Source: Legionellaceae bacterium (GTDB lineage Bacteria > Pseudomonadota > Gammaproteobacteria > Legionellales > Legionellaceae). Taken from it: a stretch of DNA of 64,000 bases. Position numbers and translations under genes: made by a program. The notes beneath the pieces were generated by a model. The model had not been told where the DNA came from. It did no database searches and saw only the letters and a program-made list of their open reading frames with translations. The stretch is taken from NCBI GenBank assembly GCA_029212505.1, contig JARGOS010000001.1, positions 471,930 through 535,929 of the forward strand, read 5' to 3'. Below, in pieces: positions 17,653 through 26,933 of this stretch (within the stretch, counting starts at the first letter, position 1; every line of letters begins with the position of its first letter).

Positions 17653-18102
17653 ATGAAAAAAAAAGCATGGTGTGTGGTGTGGGTTGCACTGAGTGTGGTT
17701 GGCTGTACCGAGGTCAATCAGGAAGGCGTGGGTAGTGTTGCCGGCGGCGTTGCGGGCGGTATTTTAGGAAACCAAATCGGCGGTGGCTCAGGAAACGTGG
17801 TCGCAACGGTGGTGGGTGCGGTCGCTGGCACGATTTTGGGTGGAAAAATTGGTGCATACATGGATCGCCAAGATAAAATAAACATGGAGCGCGCATTAGA
17901 AACCGCGCCTACGGGTAAAAAAACAAGTTGGAAAAATCCTGATTCCGGTCATCAATACAGTGTCACGCCGACACGTACGTATTACCGTAACGAACAACCG
18001 TGCCGTGAATACACAACGTATGCCAATATTGGCGGCAAACAAGAGCAAATTTACGGCAAAGCGTGTCGCCAAGCCGATGGTTCATGGCGCGTGATGAATT
18101 AG
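17653..18102 (+). CDS. outer-membrane lipoprotein with glycine zipper
   Basis: 149 residues from the ATG at 17653, just before MKKKAWCVVWVALSVVGC, a lipoprotein signal with lipobox VVGC. The mature part has a glycine-zipper membrane hairpin (VAGGVAGGILGNQIGGGSGN...VGAVAGTILGGKIGAYMD) as in the 17-kDa antigen/SlyB-like family, then a C-terminal domain with CREYTTYANIGGK...YGKACRQADGSW. These proteins are thought to stabilise the envelope. Ten upstream codons in frame would break the signal peptide, so the later start is preferred. Confidence 0.82.
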   Translation: MKKKAWCVVWVALSVVGCTEVNQEGVGSVAGGVAGGILGNQIGGGSGNVVATVVGAVAGTILGGKIGAYMDRQDKINMERALETAPTGKKTSWKNPDSGHQYSVTPTRTYYRNEQPCREYTTYANIGGKQEQIYGKACRQADGSWRVMN

Positions 18103-18196
18103 TTCGCTGGATTACCCATGTGGGTTGACGTCTTTTGGCTAACTCTGGCAAGATGTTTTTTTCGTGTGACAAATGTTCATTAAGGGACGAGTATTC

Positions 18197-18955
18197 ATGA
18201 AAGTGTTGGTTGCAGTGAAGCGTGTGGTGGATCCTTATGTAAAAATACGGATCAAACCCGATCATCAAGGGGTTGAAACGGAGCATGTGAAACATGCGAT
18301 GAATCCTTTCGACGAGATTGCGATAGAAGAAGCCTTGCGCTTGGTTGAAAAAAATCAAGCCAACGAAGTGGTTGCGGTGAGTATTGGTTCAGATGCATGT
18401 CTTGAAACTTTACGACATGCCTTAGCCTTAGGTGCGCATCGTGCGATACATATTAAGACATCTGAAGCGCTTGAGAGTTTAAATATTGCTAAATTATTGC
18501 ATGCAATTACTCAAAAAGAATCGCCTGATTTGGTGCTTTTAGGTAAGCAAGCGATTGATGGTGATAATAACCAAACACCTCAAATGCTCGCAGCTTTGTT
18601 GGATTGGCCTCAAGCCACGTTTGCCTCAGCTTTGGTGATGGATGCTGATTCTAAAAAGCTTACGGTAACGCGAGAAGTGGACGCAGGTCTTGAAACCATC
18701 AGCCTAGATTTGCCTGCGGTGGTGAGTACGGATTTGCGACTCAACGAGCCTCGTTACGCAAGTTTACCGAATATTATGAAAGCGAAGCAAAAGCCACTCG
18801 ATGTGGTGATTGCATCTGATCTTGGTGTTGATCTTAAGCGCCATACCGAAATCTTATCGGTTAAGCCGCCTCACGTTCGCCAAGCCGGTGTTAAGGTTGC
18901 ATCGGTGGATGAGCTTTTAGACAAATTACGGCATGAAGCTAAAGTACTAGGATAA
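18197..18955 (+). CDS. etfB: electron transfer flavoprotein beta subunit
   Basis: 252 residues from the ATG at 18197 (AAGGGACGAG upstream). The start MKVLVAVKRVVDPYVKIRI, MNPFDEIAIEEALRL, and LLGKQAIDGDNNQTPQMLA are the standard EtfB landmarks; the last binds AMP/adenine nucleotide. With EtfA it carries electrons from acyl-CoA dehydrogenases to ETF-quinone oxidoreductase, which links to the beta-oxidation genes at the start of the window. etfA follows 16 bp later. Confidence 0.94.
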   Translation: MKVLVAVKRVVDPYVKIRIKPDHQGVETEHVKHAMNPFDEIAIEEALRLVEKNQANEVVAVSIGSDACLETLRHALALGAHRAIHIKTSEALESLNIAKLLHAITQKESPDLVLLGKQAIDGDNNQTPQMLAALLDWPQATFASALVMDADSKKLTVTREVDAGLETISLDLPAVVSTDLRLNEPRYASLPNIMKAKQKPLDVVIASDLGVDLKRHTEILSVKPPHVRQAGVKVASVDELLDKLRHEAKVLG

Positions 18956-18971
18956 GGGAAAGGGGTAGATA

Positions 18972-19907
18972 ATGCGCGTTTTAGTTCTGGTTGAGCATGA
19001 CCATGCTCATATACATCCTTCAACAGCTCATGTACTTAAAGCAGCACAGGCGTTAGGGGATGAAATTATTTTGTTGGTTGCTGGTGCTGGATGCAGTGCG
19101 GTTGCAGAACAGGCCGCGAAACTTGCAGGTGCCACACAAGTGATGCTGGCTGATGATGTCGCATATACCCATTTTTTTGCTGATAATTTAAGTGAACTGG
19201 TGATGGCATGTTCAGAGAGTTTTGACGCGATTCTTGCACCAGCCACGACGTTTGGGAAAGATATTTTACCACGTGTTGCAGCTAAGCTTGATGTGACGCA
19301 AATCTCAGATGTGACACAAATTATTGATGAAAATACGTTTGAACATCCTATTTATGCAGGTAATGCGATTGAAACCGTGCGTGTTTTAGATGCGGTTAAA
19401 TTATTAACCATTCGAACCACGGCTTTTGATGCGGTGGTGGATGAGCAAGCACCCTGCGCGATTGAGGTGATGAATAGGCCTGCAGTTGCTTCGAATATGA
19501 CGTTTGTTGATGCATCGTCGAGTGCTTCGGAGCGTCCCGATTTATCGAGCGCGAAGCGTGTGGTTTCGGGAGGACGCGGTTTACAAAGTGCCGAGCAATT
19601 TAAGTTAATCGAAGATTTAGCAGATGCTTTGGGCGCTGCCGTGGGCGCTTCGCGCGCCGCAGTGGATGCAGGATTTATTTCAAACGATCATCAAGTGGGT
19701 CAAACAGGAAAAATTGTGGCCCCCAGCTTATACATCGCCGTGGGTATTTCAGGGGCGATACAGCATTTGGCCGGCATTAAAGATTCGAAAACCATTGTCG
19801 CTATTAATAAAGACGAAGAGGCACCTATTTTTCAAGTGGCTGATTATGCTTTGGTCGGGGATTTATTTACGGTGGTGCCCGAATTAATTGAAAAGCTTAA
19901 GGCTTAA
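18972..19907 (+). CDS. etfA: electron transfer flavoprotein alpha subunit
   Basis: 311 residues. The FAD-binding C-terminal domain is complete: [57 protein letters not shown] and [21 protein letters not shown]. The N-terminal domain pairs with EtfB. AGGGAAAGGGG lies before the ATG. Forms an operon with etfB, and ald may be read through from it (29 bp gap). Confidence 0.95.
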   Translation: MRVLVLVEHDHAHIHPSTAHVLKAAQALGDEIILLVAGAGCSAVAEQAAKLAGATQVMLADDVAYTHFFADNLSELVMACSESFDAILAPATTFGKDILPRVAAKLDVTQISDVTQIIDENTFEHPIYAGNAIETVRVLDAVKLLTIRTTAFDAVVDEQAPCAIEVMNRPAVASNMTFVDASSSASERPDLSSAKRVVSGGRGLQSAEQFKLIEDLADALGAAVGASRAAVDAGFISNDHQVGQTGKIVAPSLYIAVGISGAIQHLAGIKDSKTIVAINKDEEAPIFQVADYALVGDLFTVVPELIEKLKA

Positions 19908-19936
19908 AAATAATCATAAAAATTGGAGTGAAACCT

Positions 19937-21055
19937 ATGTTAGTTGGTGTGCCAAAAGAAATTAAAGCGCAAGAAATGCGCGTGGGTCTTGTTCCTGGCA
20001 GTGTGCGAGAAATTATTCGTTCAGGTGGCCGTGTGATTGTTGAAAAAAATGCGGGCCTTGGTATTGGTATTTCGGACGAAGCGTATGAGCATGCCGGGGC
20101 TGAAATTGTAGAAACTGCGGATGATATTTTTGATCGCGCTGATTTAATTATTAAAGTTAAAGAGCCGCAGCCGATTGAATGCCGAAGATTGCGTGAAGGC
20201 CAAATTTTGTTTACGTATTTGCATCTTGCGCCCGATCCGATGCAAACACGTTTACTGAAAGAATCAGGTGTGACCGCGATTGCTTATGAAACCGTCACGG
20301 AGCCTGGGGGCGGCTTACCGCTGTTAACGCCAATGTCACAAGTGGCTGGACGCATGTCAATTCAAGCCGGTGCGCATTGCCTCGAAATGACCCAAGGCGG
20401 CGCCGGAATCTTATTGGGTGGCGTACCCGGTGTGGCGCCTGCCAATGTTGTGGTAATTGGAGGTGGTGTGGTCGGCACCAATGCAGCACGTATGGCTATG
20501 GGGATGGAAGCACAGGTCACGGTACTGGATCGTTCGTTGGCACGTCTTCGTGTGCTTGATTTCCAGTTTGGTTCAAAAATCAATGCAATCTATTCAACAG
20601 AAGAAGCATTGGAGCATTATGTTACTCATGCCGATTTAGTGATTGGCGCTGTACTCGTGCCGGGTGCAGCAGCACCTCGTTTGGTGAGCAATGCGATGTT
20701 GGAAGCCATGCGTCCGGGTTCGGTTATGGTTGATGTTGCGATTGATCAAGGCGGGTGTTTTGAAAGCAGTCGTCCAACGACGCATCATGAACCCACGTAT
20801 ATGGTCGATGGCGTGGTGCACTATTGTGTGACGAATATGCCAGGTGCTGTGCCAAGAACGTCAACGTTTGCACTGAATAATGCAACCTTGCCGTTTATTT
20901 TGAGTTTGGTCACCAAGGGGCTTAAAAACGCTTTGTTGAGCGATCCTCATTTGGCTGAAGGCTTGAACGTACATCAAGGACAAATCACGTGCGAAGCGGT
21001 CGCTCGTGACTTAGGTTATGATTATGTGTCGGCTCGAGATGCGCTCTCGGATTAA
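19937..21055 (+). CDS. ald: alanine dehydrogenase
   Basis: 372 residues from the ATG at 19937, which has TTGGAG 8 bases upstream; a GTG three codons earlier overlaps that site and is less likely. Oxidises L-alanine to pyruvate and ammonia with NAD+. It opens VGVPKEIKAQEMRVGLVPGSV, has the substrate-binding KVKEPQ, the catalytic His in YLHLAPD, and the NAD-binding VVVIGGGVVGTNAARMA. Length is exactly typical. Amino-acid use as carbon source is usual in Legionella-like bacteria. Confidence 0.93.
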   Translation: MLVGVPKEIKAQEMRVGLVPGSVREIIRSGGRVIVEKNAGLGIGISDEAYEHAGAEIVETADDIFDRADLIIKVKEPQPIECRRLREGQILFTYLHLAPDPMQTRLLKESGVTAIAYETVTEPGGGLPLLTPMSQVAGRMSIQAGAHCLEMTQGGAGILLGGVPGVAPANVVVIGGGVVGTNAARMAMGMEAQVTVLDRSLARLRVLDFQFGSKINAIYSTEEALEHYVTHADLVIGAVLVPGAAAPRLVSNAMLEAMRPGSVMVDVAIDQGGCFESSRPTTHHEPTYMVDGVVHYCVTNMPGAVPRTSTFALNNATLPFILSLVTKGLKNALLSDPHLAEGLNVHQGQITCEAVARDLGYDYVSARDALSD

Positions 21056-21077
21056 ATAAATAATTAATTATTTATTT
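21054..21077. repeat. 24-bp perfect AT-only palindrome between convergent genes
   Basis: AAATAAATAATT (21054-21065) is followed immediately by its exact reverse complement (21066-21077). It spans the stop codons of ald on the plus strand and of the 21072-21545 gene on the minus strand. With no GC it would make a weak hairpin; function as a terminator is doubtful. Confidence 0.6.
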
Positions 21078-21545
21078 ACGCTTTAAAATACTTTGTATGA
21101 TAGGGATGAGGCCAGCTAGACCGAAGGCCTCGCCACTAAAAATCGACGATACATCATTGGTGAAAGTTTTGACTGATTTACCCATGTGTATCACATCATC
21201 TGCGGCAAGTTTGATGTCGTGGCTCACTTCTGCTTTCGCAAAATCTCGAATGTCTCGAAGTGCTTCAACTTCTTGTTGATGTTTTTTCTTCTTAGCAAAC
21301 ACAACACATATCAAACCGAGTACAACATGACTGCCCGCTAGAATAAACGCCGTCATATGCGTTGGAAAATACTGTTGCAGAGTAAAAAACAGGGCAATAT
21401 CCAACAGGATGAATGCTGTTAAGAATGCAATCAAACCCAGGCTCCCAAAAACTAATTGACGTAATTGGTCACGCACAAAAACATCCAGCATGGCGCGTTC
21501 ACTGCGCAAGTATAAACTCAGTTTTTTCTCAAAATTTCTGTGCAT
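21072..21545 (-). CDS. membrane protein of the phage-holin/YqjE-like (DUF1469-like) group
   Basis: 157 residues. An amphipathic N-terminus (FEKKLSLYLRSERAMLDVFVRDQLRQL) precedes two membrane helices (about 33-55 and 64-85), a KKKKHQQEVEAL stretch, and a C-terminal amphipathic region. This resembles YqjE-like proteins found with YqjD/ElaB-like partners. The neighbour that ends at its first base is just such a partner, so they form a two-gene operon (1-bp overlap). These proteins associate with the inner membrane and ribosomes in stationary phase in E. coli; that role is only inferred here. Confidence 0.55.
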   Translation of the reverse strand: MHRNFEKKLSLYLRSERAMLDVFVRDQLRQLVFGSLGLIAFLTAFILLDIALFFTLQQYFPTHMTAFILAGSHVVLGLICVVFAKKKKHQQEVEALRDIRDFAKAEVSHDIKLAADDVIHMGKSVKTFTNDVSSIFSGEAFGLAGLIPIIQSILKRK

Positions 21546-21826
21546 TAACGCTCTCCTTTGTTGCGTGTGAGCACACGACCAAATAAGGCGCCTAAAGCAA
21601 ATAAAGCGAGCGCTGTTGCCGGTGAAAGGTTTTCATAGTCTTTTTTCGCTTGCTCTAAAAAATCGGTTAACGCTTTTTTTGCGTCCTGATCAAGATGAAG
21701 CGCGAGCTTTTCTGTTGGATGGGGCTTTGCGTCGGGCAGGGGCTCGTGCTGTGACTTGGCTGCTTGCAGGCGCTTAACTTCTTGACGTAAGGCCTCGACT
21801 TCATGCTCCAGCGCTGATTTTTTCAT
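21545..21826 (-). CDS. ElaB/YqjD-like (DUF883-like) tail-anchored protein
   Basis: 93 residues. A charged, coiled-coil N-terminus (ALEHEVEALRQEVKRLQAA) is followed by a helical middle and a C-terminal hydrophobic segment with glycine (ATALALFALGALFGRVLTR), the arrangement of YqjD/ElaB proteins, which anchor at the inner membrane by the C-terminus. Overlaps the downstream YqjE-like gene by 1 bp. Confidence 0.55.
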   Translation of the reverse strand: MKKSALEHEVEALRQEVKRLQAAKSQHEPLPDAKPHPTEKLALHLDQDAKKALTDFLEQAKKDYENLSPATALALFALGALFGRVLTRNKGER

Positions 21827-21998
21827 ATGCCTCTCTATAGTTTAGTCATGCATTCATCCATAAGCAGTTATCTAACAGTATAGTTTTAGCCTTAAGAATT
21901 CGCCAGTAATAAAAATATGTGCTCAATATATGTACACAAGTGTGATTCCGTGTTAATATAAAGAACATTTTTTATTAAATAAATATAAGAGGCTTACT

Positions 21999-24503
21999 AT
22001 GGCTGATGACGTGAAAGTAGTGGTTTTTTTAGGAACCGATACAATAAAAACGGTTGATAACTATGTAAGAACGCAACGCGGAGAGCTCTTCAGTTACGTT
22101 TCAGATCGTATACCTAAGCCAAGCTCTGAGCAACATGAGACTGATTATATGATGCAGTCTGTTGAAAGTCATGAAGACTGGAGTCGAGTAGATGCAACAG
22201 CGATTGAACGTGATAGTTCAGAAAAAGAGCTGGTTCATGTTTATGATGGACCAAAAACGTTTGGAGCAGACTTTTATCATATTATGGCGCAAGGTGTGTC
22301 CGATCTTCTGCCAGCTATCGCTGGTGGTCAAACCGTTCTTAACATCATCGGTCATAGTCGAGGGGCGGTTGAGTCTATTATTGCATCGCATGAACTGGAC
22401 AGAATTCAAAAAATATTGGGAGCGACGGATCAAAATGCGATTAATTCTCCAGAAGCTTTGCTTGAATTGCTTTGCGATAGTGAGCACAAAGAAACGAAGC
22501 AATATTTGAATACAAAATTAGAACCATATATCAATGAGTTATTTGATAACTTATCAGAATTAATAACCAATATGGCTAAGGTTAAAGTCAATCTCTTTTT
22601 GCTTGATCCTGTACCGGGTGGTAGTGTTTTGTGTATGACAGGAGCTAAAATTACGGATGCACGTTATTTTAAAATACCCACCATTGTGAACGATTGTCAG
22701 GAAATTCTGCTTGAAAATGAGCGTACGCGTGGCTTTAAGGCCATTGTGCCACACGTAGTTGATCCTAAAATAACAACGTTTACGTTGATTAATTTACCTG
22801 GTCATCATGGGACAGCCAGCGGTAATCCTTATGATCAGCAGCTTAAGAATCGCCCCAAAGATTCGGAACTTAAAACGAAAGAAGTCCATGATATTAGTTT
22901 ATATATGTTATACGATTTTCTCGATAAGCATGGTGTTGCGTTTGATTCGCAATCTAATGCCTCTCGTACTAATCTATTGATAAGTAATGATCTTGATCAG
23001 TTATTTGAAAACTATCGTGCTGCAAGCAGCGCAGAAAAAAGTGAAATCAAGCTAGCAGCGTATAACATAATTTTAGAAAATAAATCGGCATATGAGGCTT
23101 TTAATCAAACAACATATTTCCCGGATTGGCTTTTTTTTGGGCATGAAGGGAGTATACAGGCTTATCTATCGGCTGGAGCTTTGTCTTTAAATCATGATCG
23201 TATCATACATGTTGGTGGTCCAGGAGATACCTTTCTCAAAGGTATTGTCTCGTTTCAAAGTGATGCGTTTGTCAATGCTGCTCATGCTCGCTTATTTTTA
23301 AGAAATGAGCTTAAGATCACAGACGATCAAACGCCTGTCGAAAGTCTTTTAGCGATTCTAGATAATTTTGATCAAAAAGTGCATGACATTCATCATATTT
23401 TTGAACAGGATAGCAAGGGCGAATTAACCCAAGCAATCAAAAGCAGTTTACAAATGATGTTTTCTGGTTTGATGCAAACGTATTTGAGAAATAATCTTTC
23501 TGCTAAAGCACAAGGCGCTATTTTAGAAGTAATTGAGCGTACGATTAATATAAAGCTTAGCTCTGATAATAGTACGGAGGCATTAGTAAATCTTGTTCAA
23601 GACTTGAAGCTTTATTTAGTTGAGAATTTATCTAAAGATTTGCATGCATTGACCGTTTCACATCAACAGGATGTTTTTAATTTACTTAATAGTGATGAGC
23701 TCAGTATTGCAATGTTACAAGATAAAACTTCTCAACTTAAACAGTTTGAAGTGCATTTACAGGTTTTGACGAAGTATTTTGCGGCATTTGAATGTGTACA
23801 ACCGCAGTTAAAAGCTAGTCAAAATGTATTAAATGATAGTCTAGATCTTTTGACTTCATGTCGTGCTACGCTTACGAAGCATAAGCATCAGCTTTTAATT
23901 TTGTCTAGTTTTCATGATAGAGCATTAAGTGGCCTGCAAGCAAGCATGCAGGAAGAAAACGAACAACTGCAAGCTAGAATAGAGATTATTCGACAAGAAA
24001 ATACGGAAATTCATGCAGAGCTTCAAGAGCAACAGCGTGCACATGAAGCATTGCAAGCTGAAAAAGCTAGGGTAGATGCGGCGCTTGCAGCCCAAATTAC
24101 AGATAATCACGCATTGTCGGGTGAACATGACACGTTAAGAACCGAACGCGATAATTTGATACGTGAACGTGATACTCAAGCTGAGCGAATAGCTGAGCTT
24201 GAAAGGCGACCCAATGTGCCAGCTGAGCGAATAAACGATCTTGATGGGCTGCTTGCAAGACCTGTTTCGGATGGTCTATTTCATGGGGTAAGTTTAGAGA
24301 TTTTGGGTACGTTTGCGTTGGTTTTAGGTAGTGCGGTGGTTGCTTTGTCACTTGTGGCACTGATGCTGACGCCCGTGGCACCTATTGTGCCGCTAGGCAT
24401 AGCCCTGGCGGGAGCAGGGCTTGCAACGGCTGGCTTCTTTGGTATGAAACAAGGTGTAGAAGAGCTGCACCAGGAAGCGCTTTATCAAAGCTCTTTAAAT
24501 TAA
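21999..24503 (+). CDS. 834-aa putative effector: alpha/beta-hydrolase-like N-terminus, coiled coil, C-terminal membrane hairpin
   Basis: No named family recognised. The first 320 residues look like a serine hydrolase: nucleophile elbow NIIGHSRGAVES (S120), a strand ending in LFLLDPVPGG (D203) and INLPGHHGTASGNP (H269 or H270), a plausible Ser-Asp-His triad in the right order. Residues about 640-755 are a long coiled coil (EENEQLQARIEIIRQE, AELQEQQRAHEALQAE). Near the end are two hydrophobic helices (about 765-815) and a Glu-containing tail (GVEELHQEALYQ), which resembles the E-block of Dot/Icm substrates. There is no signal peptide. AAGAGG lies 7 bases before the start. Its 3' end overlaps the convergent mrcA by 4 bp. 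A secreted lipase or esterase acting on host membranes is the working idea, not proven. Confidence 0.6.
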   Translation: MADDVKVVVFLGTDTIKTVDNYVRTQRGELFSYVSDRIPKPSSEQHETDYMMQSVESHEDWSRVDATAIERDSSEKELVHVYDGPKTFGADFYHIMAQGVSDLLPAIAGGQTVLNIIGHSRGAVESIIASHELDRIQKILGATDQNAINSPEALLELLCDSEHKETKQYLNTKLEPYINELFDNLSELITNMAKVKVNLFLLDPVPGGSVLCMTGAKITDARYFKIPTIVNDCQEILLENERTRGFKAIVPHVVDPKITTFTLINLPGHHGTASGNPYDQQLKNRPKDSELKTKEVHDISLYMLYDFLDKHGVAFDSQSNASRTNLLISNDLDQLFENYRAASSAEKSEIKLAAYNIILENKSAYEAFNQTTYFPDWLFFGHEGSIQAYLSAGALSLNHDRIIHVGGPGDTFLKGIVSFQSDAFVNAAHARLFLRNELKITDDQTPVESLLAILDNFDQKVHDIHHIFEQDSKGELTQAIKSSLQMMFSGLMQTYLRNNLSAKAQGAILEVIERTINIKLSSDNSTEALVNLVQDLKLYLVENLSKDLHALTVSHQQDVFNLLNSDELSIAMLQDKTSQLKQFEVHLQVLTKYFAAFECVQPQLKASQNVLNDSLDLLTSCRATLTKHKHQLLILSSFHDRALSGLQASMQEENEQLQARIEIIRQENTEIHAELQEQQRAHEALQAEKARVDAALAAQITDNHALSGEHDTLRTERDNLIRERDTQAERIAELERRPNVPAERINDLDGLLARPVSDGLFHGVSLEILGTFALVLGSAVVALSLVALMLTPVAPIVPLGIALAGAGLATAGFFGMKQGVEELHQEALYQSSLN

Positions 24504-26896
24504 AACAAATAATCGTGTTGCAATTGTTTGTCCTGACGTGTGGGTGCGCTTGTGTCTTCAGATGAGGTGGCGTGAGACGAACCTTCGTCGGGAACGGAAT
24601 CTTCACGAAAATACTCTTGAATGCTCGATCCGCTGTTGCTGGTGTCGAGCAAGCCGGTTTTAGGATTGATTTGCTTACTTACAATTTGCTCGGGTATTTT
24701 AAGTTCTTGCTCGGGCTTGTCTTTGAGTGCTGTGCGCATAAAATCAACCCAAAGCGGTAGGCTGAGTCGTGATGCGTATTCATGCAGGGGACTTGGGTTA
24801 TCAAATCCGACCCAGGTGGTGACCACAAGATCGGGATTATAGCCCGCAAACCATGCATCCAATTGATTATTGGTGGTGCCTGTCTTGCCTGCAATGTCTT
24901 GTCGGTTGAGCACTTGTGCACCACGCGCCGTACCACCTTGAACAACGCCACGTAGCGCTGTATTCATGAGAAATGCGACTTCTTCGGAGATGACGCGAGG
25001 CGCTTCCATTTGCGTTGATTCAATAATACCACCGTCATCAGGTGGGACCTGTGTGGGGGTGGCTTGCAATAAAACGCTGCCATCAGAATCTGTAATTTTG
25101 TCGATAAGATACGGTTCAACTTTATAGCCATTGTTAGCAAACACCGCGTACGCTGATGCTAAATCCAGCGGACTTGTGGTGAGTGTACCCAGGACCAGTG
25201 ATAACGTATGCGGTAAGTTTTCTTTATGAAAACCAAAGCGGCTTGCAAAATCAACGGCATAATCAATGCCAATATCATCCAAAATACGAATGGATACAAG
25301 ATTACGTGAACCGGTGAGGGCGGCTTTAAAACGCGTGGGGCCGTTGAACGTGTGATTGGCATTATGTGGGCGCCACAAGCCTTCTTGGCTGGGGTCGTCC
25401 ATGGCAATCGGGGCGTCGTTGATGAGGGTTGCCAGTGTGTAGCCTTTGGCCAGTGCGCCTGCGTAAATAAACGGCTTAAAGCTTGAGCCGGGTTGACGGT
25501 CGGCTTGCGTTGCTCGGTTAAATTTACTGCGTTGAAAATTAAACCCGCCCACCAAGGTTTCGATAGCACCGTTCGATGGATTGATGGCGACGAGTGCGGC
25601 TTCTGCTTCTGGAACCTGCGTCAGCTCCCAGGTATTGTTTTTATTATTTTGCGTGATATACACCACATCACCTTTTGAAACCACTTGGGCTGCGCGTTCG
25701 GGTAATTTACCGACCCAACCGTGTTTTTTGAGCGAAGGTCGTGCCCAAGACAAGCCTGACCAAGGGAGGGTGATGGTTTCACCTGCAGGTGTGAGCGCGG
25801 TTGCTTCACGTTCTTCAACCGATAAAATAACGGCCGGTATGAGGGCGTTCACCACAGGGTAATGTTTGAGCGTGGTGTGCAGGGTTTTAAGTGGATAATC
25901 AGCAAGAGGAACCAGTTTGGTCACAGGACCGCGATAACCGTGGCGATGGTCGTAGTCCATCAGATGTTTTTGCACCAAACGATTGGCTTGCTCTTGTAAA
26001 TCAGCATGAATCGTTGTGTACACTTTGTAGCCACGCGTATAAGCATCCGGTCCAAAATGGTCGTAGAGTGATTGGCGAATCATTTCAGCCACGTAAGGTG
26101 CCTCAGCTTCGGTTTCTACGCCATGATAACGTGCGGTGATGGGTTCTTCGATGGCTTTTTGATACGCCTCTTGTGTAACGTACTCGGTTTCGAGCAAACG
26201 CTCGAGAACGTGATTTCGGCGTTTTTTAGCGGCTGTTGGGTTTGCAATAGGGTTTTGTGATGACGGGGCTTGGGGTAAACCTGCTATCATCGCCAATTGT
26301 GCCAAACTCAGCTCTTTGAGTTCTTTTCCGTAATACACTTGTGCTGCGGCGCCCACCCCGTAGGCACGGTTACCTAAATAAATTTTATTTAAGTACAGTT
26401 CTAAAATCTTTTCTTTCGAGAGCTCACGGTCAATTTTGATGGCCAGTAAAATTTCGTTGAATTTACGCAAAAAGGTTTTTTTGCGGTTGAGAAAAAAGTT
26501 TCGTGCGACCTGCATGGTAATGGTACTACCGCCTTGAGATTTGGTACCGGTTTGAATCATCCGCACCGCAGCCCGGCCAAGGCCCATCACATCAACCCCT
26601 GGGTGTTCAAAAAAACGTTGATCTTCAGTCGCGACCAAGGCATGCACAAGCGCTTGAGGGATCTCATCATACGTTACGGGAATACGTTTTTTTTCACCGT
26701 ACTCTTGAATTAATCGTCCCTCTTGACTGTAAATTTGTAACGGGACTTGCAGTTGAATATTTTTTAATGAATCAACATCGGGTAGTTGGCTCTCGGCATA
26801 AATATAAAAACTTCCGAAGCAAATAAGTAATAAAAACGAAAGGCTCATGAGTGCCCATAAGCCTTTTCGCCAAAATATAGAGAGATGTTTTTTCAT
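24500..26896 (-). CDS. mrcA: penicillin-binding protein 1A (bifunctional transglycosylase/transpeptidase)
   Basis: 798 residues. A cytoplasmic basic N-terminus and one membrane helix (WALMSLSFLLLICFGSFYIY) precede the glycosyltransferase domain with its catalytic glutamate in VATEDQRFFEHPGVD and GGSTITMQVARNFFL. The transpeptidase has SxxK in QPGSSFKPF, SxN in TGSRNLVS, and KTGTTNNQLDAWF. An OB-like insert lies between. It polymerises and cross-links peptidoglycan at the inner membrane. It lies near aroKB as in many gammaproteobacteria, but the usual pilMNOPQ genes are not between them. Confidence 0.95.
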   Translation of the reverse strand: MKKHLSIFWRKGLWALMSLSFLLLICFGSFYIYAESQLPDVDSLKNIQLQVPLQIYSQEGRLIQEYGEKKRIPVTYDEIPQALVHALVATEDQRFFEHPGVDVMGLGRAAVRMIQTGTKSQGGSTITMQVARNFFLNRKKTFLRKFNEILLAIKIDRELSKEKILELYLNKIYLGNRAYGVGAAAQVYYGKELKELSLAQLAMIAGLPQAPSSQNPIANPTAAKKRRNHVLERLLETEYVTQEAYQKAIEEPITARYHGVETEAEAPYVAEMIRQSLYDHFGPDAYTRGYKVYTTIHADLQEQANRLVQKHLMDYDHRHGYRGPVTKLVPLADYPLKTLHTTLKHYPVVNALIPAVILSVEEREATALTPAGETITLPWSGLSWARPSLKKHGWVGKLPERAAQVVSKGDVVYITQNNKNNTWELTQVPEAEAALVAINPSNGAIETLVGGFNFQRSKFNRATQADRQPGSSFKPFIYAGALAKGYTLATLINDAPIAMDDPSQEGLWRPHNANHTFNGPTRFKAALTGSRNLVSIRILDDIGIDYAVDFASRFGFHKENLPHTLSLVLGTLTTSPLDLASAYAVFANNGYKVEPYLIDKITDSDGSVLLQATPTQVPPDDGGIIESTQMEAPRVISEEVAFLMNTALRGVVQGGTARGAQVLNRQDIAGKTGTTNNQLDAWFAGYNPDLVVTTWVGFDNPSPLHEYASRLSLPLWVDFMRTALKDKPEQELKIPEQIVSKQINPKTGLLDTSNSGSSIQEYFREDSVPDEGSSHATSSEDTSAPTRQDKQLQHDYLF

Positions 26897-26933
26897 AGAA
26901 TATTTGTATCACTAGGGTTGTGTAAATTTAAGG

